From Paraliomyxa sp041600735 (GTDB taxonomy: Bacteria; Myxococcota_A; Polyangia; Nannocystales; Nannocystaceae), in the NCBI GenBank assembly GCA_041600735.1, contig JBFIJN010000293.1:1-11059 (forward strand): a DNA stretch of 11,059 nucleotides. The letters are read 5' to 3'. Position numbers and translations under genes: made by a program. The notes under the pieces were generated by a model. That model was not told the DNA's origin and ran no database searches. It saw only the letters and a program-made list of their open reading frames with translations. How positions within the stretch are numbered: position 1 is the stretch's first letter; the number at the start of each line of letters is the position of its first letter. Shown here piece after piece: positions 7,019 to 11,059 of the stretch.

Positions 7019-7999
7019 GTGTCGCTCGCCCCTCTCATGGATCGCCCCGACCTCGAAGACCTCCTGCGCCCGCTCGACGAGGTCGGCCGCACGGGGGAGC
7101 TTCCCGACGCCTCGCTGACCGCGCAAATCGCCGCGGTGGCCGACCAGGTGCTCCGCTTGTCGCCCACCGAGGTCTACGAGTGGATCACCCCGCCGCTGTG
7201 CGGCCGCTACCCCCACGTGGTGCTGCAGTGGCTGCGCGACGCCGGGATCCTGGCGCACGTGCTGCCGGAGCTCGATGCGACCCATGCATTCTCGCAAGAG
7301 GGCGGGCGCCGGCACAAGGACGTCTGGGAGCACACCAAGGCGGTGGTGCAGCAGTCGGTGCCGCGGACCGCGGTGCGCTGGGCCGCGGTCCTGCACGACA
7401 TCGGCAAGGTGCCCACGCGACGGTTCCTGCCCGACGGCAAGGTCACGTTCCACGGGCACTCCGAGGAAGGGGTCCGCATGTTCCGGCGGGGCCCGGCCAA
7501 GCGCATCGCGTTTCCGCCGGAGCTGCGCGAGCGCATCGAGCTGTTGGTGCTGCACCACCTGCGGGCGGGGCAGTACGACGGCAGCTGGACGGACAACGCG
7601 GTGAGGCGGTTCCACCGCGAGATGGAGCCGTTCCTGACCGATCTGCTCGATCTCTCGCGGGCCGATGTGACGAGCAAGCGGCCGGGCAAGCGGGCCCGCT
7701 GCCTGCGCACGATCAAGGAGCTCGAGCTGCGCATCGAGACCCTCACCCAAGAGGATGCACGGCCGCGACCGCTGCCGCCCGGGCTGGGCAACGTGCTGAT
7801 GAGCGCGCTCTCGCTGCCGCCCGGAAAGCACCTGGCCGAGCTGCGCAACCGGCTCGCGGCGCTGTTCGACCAGGGCGAGCTCGAGGGCGGGCGCGAGCCC
7901 GAGTACTACGTGCAGGCGGTGCGGGATCGGGGGCTGCTCGAGGGAATCGAGCTCCAGCCGCCCAAGGGCTTCGACCACGACGGCGTGCGCAACGGGTGA
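7019..7999 (+). CDS. Stand-alone HD-domain protein related to tRNA nucleotidyltransferase C-terminus
   Basis: The protein is 326 aa. GTG 7019 is chosen because GGGGA lies six bases upstream; ATG 7037 has no ribosome site. Residues ~45-80 (LSPTEVYEWITPPLCG, then LQWLRDAGILAHVLPEL) match the helical neck preceding the HD domain in CCA-adding and poly(A) polymerase family enzymes. The HD domain follows with the expected metal ligands: His105 in HKDVWEH, His126-Asp127 in LLHDIGK-like AVLHDIGK, His147 in FHGHSEEG, His179/His180 in LHHLRAG and Asp216 in LSRADV. WTDNAVRRFHREM is also typical of the family. The N-terminal polymerase-beta nucleotidyltransferase domain is missing, and only about 45 unrelated residues precede the neck. 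It therefore cannot add CCA itself. A metal-dependent phosphohydrolase or phosphodiesterase activity, as known for the HD part of the E. coli enzyme, is plausible. It is convergent with the next gene, 56 bp away. Confidence 0.88.
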   Translation: MSLAPLMDRPDLEDLLRPLDEVGRTGELPDASLTAQIAAVADQVLRLSPTEVYEWITPPLCGRYPHVVLQWLRDAGILAHVLPELDATHAFSQEGGRRHKDVWEHTKAVVQQSVPRTAVRWAAVLHDIGKVPTRRFLPDGKVTFHGHSEEGVRMFRRGPAKRIAFPPELRERIELLVLHHLRAGQYDGSWTDNAVRRFHREMEPFLTDLLDLSRADVTSKRPGKRARCLRTIKELELRIETLTQEDARPRPLPPGLGNVLMSALSLPPGKHLAELRNRLAALFDQGELEGGREPEYYVQAVRDRGLLEGIELQPPKGFDHDGVRNG

Positions 8000-8055
8000 C
8001 CCGGGCGCTGGCCGAGGGCGCTGGTCCGGTGGCCGCGGTCGTGAGCTGGGCGTCG

Positions 8056-9504
8056 TCAGGACCAGTCGATCTCGAGCTTGGGTAGCGAGGCATCGAGGAT
8101 CGGGTCGCCCTCTTCGTCGACGACGCGGCGCGGCGGGTCGTGGGGATCGGCGAGGGTCGCGGGGGGCTCGTCGTGGTCGGGGAGCACGCGAGGGTTGGTA
8201 TCCTCGTCGAGGTCGATGGGGGTCGGCGAGGGAGGGGAAGGTCGCTCGGTCTTGACCGTGTCGGGCTCGGGCATTCGCCGCACCTGCGTGTCCATCTCGA
8301 TGTCGCCCGAGATCACCTCGCGAACCGGAGGGCCGCCGTCGAGCTCTTCGAGGGGGATCGGCTGCGGGGGAGGACCGACCTTGGTGTTGCCCGAGACGGC
8401 GGGGGCGCGGCCGACCTGGGTATCGCCGGTGACGGCCGGAGGGCGCCCGACGTGGGTGTCACCCGTGATCGCCGGAGGGCGCCCCACGTGGGTGTCGCCG
8501 GTGATGGCTGGGCGCGGGGTGGCGCCCGATGGCGTGACGCGGTCACTGCGGCGCGAAGCGGCAGAGCCGAGCGCGAAGCTGCCGGCCGGAGGGGCCGAGG
8601 CGACGGGGCGAAGCCGACGCTCCCACAGCTCGGTGATCACGACCACCAAGACGGCCATGATCGCGCCACCCATCGCGAGCTCGAGCGCGGTGCTCCACGG
8701 GGTGGTGCCCACCAGCTCGAGCTCGACGGTGGCGCGCCCCAGCAGCACGCCCACCACGCCGAGCACGACGAGCGCGGCCGCCAGCAGGACGCTGGCGAGC
8801 TGGCGGCCGGCCGCGCGCGGGCCGGGGAGCGGGAGCGAACGTCGCGTCCATTCGAACGCGAGCGCGCCACCGACCACGAGCCATGCGAGCAACGCGAGCC
8901 CACGCGCGAGGCCGCGGCGGAACGGGGCCACGGGGCGCTGCAGGCCCTCGAGCTGCGCGACGGCATCCTCGAACAGGCGGGCATAGAGCACCTCGTCGGC
9001 CGCGTGGATCAACATCACCACCGCGATGTGACGGCTGCCGGTGGGGGCCACGGCGATCAGCGCGAGCAGGTCATCGCGCTGGGCGCGTCCCGTCAGCACC
9101 GCGACGCCACGCTGCGGGCGTGGGTGCAGCTCCAGCCGCTCGGGGTCGAGCGTGGTGCGGGTGCCCAGCGCCGCGGCGACGCGCGGCTCGAGCCAGGCGC
9201 GGGCGACCTCGATGTTGGTGAGCGCGTCGGGAGGGATCGGAGCGCCGACGTCGAGGATCGCGAGGGTCTCGGCGAAGCGATCAGGCGAGCGCGGCGACAT
9301 CACCTGGCGCACGTTCCCGTTCCAGGCCGCGGCCCAGCTCTCGGCTCGCTCGTACGCCTGCTCGTCGACGGCGCTGCCCTCGGCCCACCCCGGCGGCACG
9401 GGGAGCCCGGGCGCCGCGAGCACGGAGCGCGAGAGCGCGAGCCACAGACCCACGAGCGCGAGGAGGATCGACGCGTGCCTCGCCACATGCGACCGCTGCG
9501 TCAC
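8056..9504 (-). CDS. Membrane protein with secreted N-terminal domain and Thr-repeat cytoplasmic tail
   Basis: The protein is 482 aa from GTG 9504, which has a close GGGGA upstream. A TTG at 9528 would add eight residues and cannot be excluded. Residues 1-30 form a signal peptide (RHAS, Leu-rich core, VLA-A). Residues 31 to about 190 are an extracytoplasmic alpha/beta domain (GTRTTLDPERLELHPRP, then VAVLTGRAQRDDLLALIAVAPTG) of no family I recognise. Three hydrophobic helices follow at about 195-215, 231-255 and 271-293. The tail (294-482) is Pro-rich and disordered, with four 12-residue repeats of the form PA[IV][TS]G[DN]T[HQK]VG[RP][PA] and then EMDTQVRR, PDTVK and DEDTNPR. The recurring acidic-Thr-x-Val pattern resembles multi-site kinase substrates and FHA-domain ligands, so regulation by Ser/Thr kinases is a reasonable inference. 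It is divergent from the DUF2061 gene. Confidence 0.82.
   Translation of the reverse strand: MTQRSHVARHASILLALVGLWLALSRSVLAAPGLPVPPGWAEGSAVDEQAYERAESWAAAWNGNVRQVMSPRSPDRFAETLAILDVGAPIPPDALTNIEVARAWLEPRVAAALGTRTTLDPERLELHPRPQRGVAVLTGRAQRDDLLALIAVAPTGSRHIAVVMLIHAADEVLYARLFEDAVAQLEGLQRPVAPFRRGLARGLALLAWLVVGGALAFEWTRRSLPLPGPRAAGRQLASVLLAAALVVLGVVGVLLGRATVELELVGTTPWSTALELAMGGAIMAVLVVVITELWERRLRPVASAPPAGSFALGSAASRRSDRVTPSGATPRPAITGDTHVGRPPAITGDTHVGRPPAVTGDTQVGRAPAVSGNTKVGPPPQPIPLEELDGGPPVREVISGDIEMDTQVRRMPEPDTVKTERPSPPSPTPIDLDEDTNPRVLPDHDEPPATLADPHDPPRRVVDEEGDPILDASLPKLEIDWS
8368..8511 (-). repeat. Four 36-bp coding repeats (12-aa GDTxVG motif)
   Basis: Four in-frame units occupy 8511-8476, 8475-8440, 8439-8404 and 8403-8368 (residues 332-379). 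They read PAITGDTHVGRP twice, then PAVTGDTQVGRA and PAVSGNTKVGPP. Units 1 and 2 are identical as protein but differ at five bases, all at third codon positions and silent. That suggests an old duplication whose peptide has been held by selection, unlike the nearly identical 96-bp repeat at the left end of the window. Confidence 0.85.
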
Positions 9505-9569
9505 CGATCCCCGCGCCCGTCGTGGCAAGGACCGAGGTTAACAACGCGGCGGCGGCTGCGGGGCGGATT

Positions 9570-9575
9570 ATTATA
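9570..9575 (-). promoter_or_regulatory. Candidate -10 box (TATAAT) for the Thr-repeat membrane protein
   Basis: The minus strand reads a perfect TATAAT here, followed by AT-rich sequence into a GC-rich leader. Transcription would begin near 9563, leaving about 35 bases to TTG 9528 or about 59 to GTG 9504. The hexamer 17 bases upstream (CATTTA) is a poor -35, so the promoter may need an activator or be weak. TATAAT is rare by chance in DNA this GC-rich. Confidence 0.5.
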
Positions 9576-9589
9576 CTGTAAATTACAGT
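9575..9589. promoter_or_regulatory. Perfect 15-bp palindrome, candidate repressor operator
   Basis: ACTGTAA-A-TTACAGT is a perfect 7-1-7 inverted repeat. It starts at the upstream edge of the TATAAT box and fills the -35/-10 spacer, the classic place for a repressor to block RNA polymerase. The arms contain TGTA/TACA, as in BlaI/CopY-type operators, and the overall size also suits a TetR- or MarR-family dimer. It is not an E. coli-type LexA box (CTG to CAG spacing is 7, not 10). No regulator gene of these families is visible in the window. Confidence 0.55.
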
Positions 9590-9774
9590 GTTTAAATGCT
9601 CGATGCAGCGGTGCTTGTCGAGGACTCAACTTGCTGAATTCATGAATGGAATGGATGTCGTGCTCGACGTTGGAGTCAGTGGCGATTCGCTGAAACATAT
9701 TTCACGGCTGTTCACCGTTTGAATTGGACGATGTCTCGGATGACACTCCGGGGAGCACGAAGGGCGGCACGACG
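9590..9774. other. AT-rich intergenic segment upstream of the DUF2061 gene
   Basis: This part of the divergent spacer is clearly lower in GC than the surrounding genes. It contains a 10-bp palindrome ATTCATGAAT (9638-9647) and a small hairpin TGAAA-CATA-TTTCA (about 9691-9704). A 26-codon frame from ATG 9642 to TGA 9722 (MNGMDVVLDVGV...) has no ribosome site and no recognisable similarity, so I do not call it a gene. The segment probably carries the leader or promoter of the DUF2061 gene, or is a decayed remnant of foreign DNA. Confidence 0.4.
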
Positions 9775-10017
9775 GTGGAGACAGAGCAGAGGAGCTTGGC
9801 AAGGGCGATCAGTTGGCGAGTGGTGGCGTGGACGCTCACCGTGGGCATCGTCTACCTCTTTACCGGGAGGGCCGTGCTCGCGCTGGCGATCGGCATGGCC
9901 GACTCGCTGCTCAAGATCTTCGCGTTCTACCTGCACGAGCGCGGCTGGATGAGCCTCGGTCGATCCGCGGCCGCCACCGCGACCACGACCGACGACGCGC
10001 GAGCGCTCGCGGGCTGA
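9775..10017 (+). CDS. DUF2061 small membrane protein
   Basis: The protein has 80 aa from GTG 9775, with AAGGG about ten bases upstream. A TTG at 9724 would give 97 aa, but its extra residues are polar and not part of the family. The sequence shows the DUF2061 layout. RSLARAISWRVVAW (6-19) leads into a first membrane helix (about 16-30), then TGRAVLALAIGMADSLLKIFAFYLHERGW (30-58), where a second helix ends in the family's YLHERxW motif. The Ala/Thr-rich tail is not conserved. Proteins of this family are small, two-helix inner-membrane proteins of unknown function, found both alone and fused to other enzymes. The gene is alone on its strand, divergent from the Thr-repeat membrane protein and convergent with the last gene, with only 13 bp between stop codons. 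Confidence 0.88.
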   Translation: METEQRSLARAISWRVVAWTLTVGIVYLFTGRAVLALAIGMADSLLKIFAFYLHERGWMSLGRSAAATATTTDDARALAG

Positions 10018-10030
10018 GCTTGCTCGGCGT

Positions 10031-11059
10031 CTAGAGTCGCGAGAGTCGCCAGCCGGCTGGCGCCGCCCGCTCGGTCCAGGCGAGCTGGGAGATCGGGAGC
10101 AGCTCGAGCGAGGGGGGCTCGCTACCGGGGTCGGCCGCGTCTTGGTGAACGGTGACCACCCAGCGCAGCCGTCGATCGTGCTCGAGCTTGCGCGCCGCGA
10201 GCTCGCGACGCACATGGCCTACGCACACCAGCCCCAGCATCGCGAGCCACCCGAGCGTGGCGCCATCGAGGGGCAGCGCGTCGTACGGGGTGGAGTTGTG
10301 CACGTCCCAGGCGACCATGCCTCCGACCGCCGCGGTGAGCAGCGCGACCGGCCACCAGCGGCGGCGCAGGCGGGCGATGTGTTGCTGCAGCTCGGCGCGC
10401 TCGAGCGGGGTGAGGCTGCGCCGCTTGAGGCACATGTGCGGATCGGACTGGGCGGGGGCGACTCCGCGGGGCAGGGCCACGCGCAGCGCATGAGGCTGGG
10501 CAGGGGCCACCTCGACCACGTGGGCGGCCTCCCAGCGCTCGACTCGACGCCCGCCGACGCGCACCACCAAGCCCGAGCGCGGTAGCACATCGAGGCGTAG
10601 GCTCGCCTGGCGATCGACGTAGCCGGCGTGCGCGAGGCGGCGCAGCACGTCATCGAGCGGGCCGCGCGGCGCGGCCGCCTCGAAGCGCTCGACGAGGCCG
10701 GCGGCCAAGTCGGCGCGGATCCACGAGCTGCGTCGCAGCACCCGCACGCAGTGCCCGAGGGTGGAGCCCAGCTGGCTGAGGCCGAGCACGGTGGTGCCTA
10801 CGACGAGCTCGGCGAGCAGCCAGCGCGGCGCGACCGCGGGGAGCCAGGCGTCGAGCGCGAGCGTAGCTGCGAGCGCACCGGAACCAAGGAGTGCGAGTCG
10901 GCGCCACCAGCCGCGCCGGGTCAGCGACATCAGCACGCCCAGGAAGCCGAGCATGACGAGGCCGAGCCCGAGGCCGCCGCGCAGCGGCGCCGCCACGCGC
11001 GGGAGGTGAGGGGCCAGCGCGAGCGCGCCCACCAGCGTGATCGCGATCCCGAGGCTCGC
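10031..11059 (-). CDS. Multi-pass membrane protein of unknown function, partial (N-terminus beyond right edge)
   Basis: The frame stays open to the last base, and the codons before the in-window GTG at 11032 encode ASLGIAITL, which continues a hydrophobic helix. The true start is therefore most likely outside the window; 342 residues are visible. Hydrophobic helices lie at about 1-16, 28-46, 54-72 and 80-100. A soluble stretch of about 130 residues follows (SSWIRADLAAGLVERFEAAAPRGPLDDVLRRL, then beta-rich RLDVLPRSGLVVRVGG). A second pair of helices sits at about 235-253 and 262-281, then a short tail. The basic clusters (TRRGWWRR, RRELAARKLEHDRR) suggest the connecting domain and tail are cytoplasmic. 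I do not recognise a family. The 4+2 helix pattern with a central domain recalls ResB-type proteins, but I see no matching motif and do not propose that. Confidence 0.78.
   Translation of the reverse strand, partial: ASLGIAITLVGALALAPHLPRVAAPLRGGLGLGLVMLGFLGVLMSLTRRGWWRRLALLGSGALAATLALDAWLPAVAPRWLLAELVVGTTVLGLSQLGSTLGHCVRVLRRSSWIRADLAAGLVERFEAAAPRGPLDDVLRRLAHAGYVDRQASLRLDVLPRSGLVVRVGGRRVERWEAAHVVEVAPAQPHALRVALPRGVAPAQSDPHMCLKRRSLTPLERAELQQHIARLRRRWWPVALLTAAVGGMVAWDVHNSTPYDALPLDGATLGWLAMLGLVCVGHVRRELAARKLEHDRRLRWVVTVHQDAADPGSEPPSLELLPISQLAWTERAAPAGWRLSRL

Noticed and set aside
6844..7167. N-terminal extension of the HVQTEDSG protein to 7167
   Set aside because: It is low-complexity Arg/Pro/Gly sequence translated through the tandem repeat and into the HD gene on the other strand. 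The conserved domain starts just after ATG 6843.
8000..8055. Possible bidirectional terminator between the convergent HD and membrane-protein genes
   Set aside because: Only short interrupted stems (GGGTGACCC, scattered GGCC) are present, with no T run on either strand.
5890..8085. A 731-codon plus-strand open frame spanning the operon and the HD gene
   Set aside because: It crosses genes on both strands, has Arg/Ala/Gly-biased composition without domains, and ignores the divergent spacer. It is a GC-driven artefact.
9575..9589. LexA (SOS) box reading of the palindrome
   Set aside because: CTG and CAG are seven bases apart rather than ten, and the neighbouring genes are not DNA-repair genes.
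9642..9722. A 26-codon plus-strand frame (MNGMDVVLDVGV...) upstream of DUF2061
   Set aside because: There is no ribosome site and no recognisable similarity, and a frame this short is expected by chance.
9998..10011. 14-bp palindrome CGCGAGCGCTCGCG as a terminator or operator
   Set aside because: It lies inside the last codons of the DUF2061 gene, has no loop and no T tract, and such GC palindromes are common in this composition.

Overview
The window is very GC-rich (strongly G/C at third codon positions) and carries signatures typical of myxobacteria: a membrane-anchored Ser/Thr kinase with an extracytoplasmic tail, a secreted protein ending in a MYXO-CTERM-type sorting tail (GC motif, hydrophobic helix, Arg run), and lipoproteins with Thr-rich or Glu/Gly-rich linkers followed by Cys-rich modules and FG-GAP repeats. 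The style of the kinase tail and the lipoproteins suggests the Nannocystis/Plesiocystis/Enhygromyxa branch. This is inferred from protein style only; there is no rRNA or other marker here.

Layout, left to right. (1) 1-424, minus: the N-terminal part of a secreted Cys-repeat lipoprotein, running off the left edge. (2) 678-3122, minus: an 814-aa lipoprotein with a Thr-rich linker, Cys-rich modules, eight FG-GAP/VCBS-like calcium-loop repeats and a C-terminal CARDB-like domain, followed by a strong inverted repeat at 597-628 that is probably its terminator. (3) 3307-5076, plus: a Ser/Thr protein kinase divergent from (2). (4) 5051-6843, minus: a compact three-gene operon. Its transcription order is a conserved 'HVQTEDSG' protein of unknown function, a dithiol glutaredoxin, and a MYXO-CTERM surface protein whose end overlaps the kinase end by 26 bp. 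(5) 7019-7999, plus: a stand-alone HD-domain protein resembling the C-terminal half of tRNA nucleotidyltransferases. It is divergent from the operon across a spacer holding two tandem 21-bp units, each with a CCCCGCGGGG palindrome. (6) 8056-9504, minus: a membrane protein with a secreted N-terminal domain, three transmembrane helices and a cytoplasmic tail of repeated Asp/Asn-Thr motifs. (7) 9505-9774: an AT-rich intergenic island with a TATAAT box next to a perfect 15-bp palindrome. (8) 9775-10017, plus: a small DUF2061 membrane protein. (9) 10031-11059, minus: a multi-pass membrane protein of unknown function, open at the right edge.

Most of the window is cell-envelope and signalling biology. 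Two proteins are surface lipoproteins, one is a MYXO-CTERM surface protein, one is a kinase spanning the inner membrane, and one is a membrane protein whose tail looks like a multi-site kinase substrate. No RNA genes, CRISPR arrays, insertion sequences or phage genes were seen. I cannot claim a proven new system. The most promising leads are the HVQTEDSG-glutaredoxin-MYXO-CTERM operon with its tandem-palindrome upstream region, and the Thr-repeat membrane protein behind an apparent repressor-controlled promoter.
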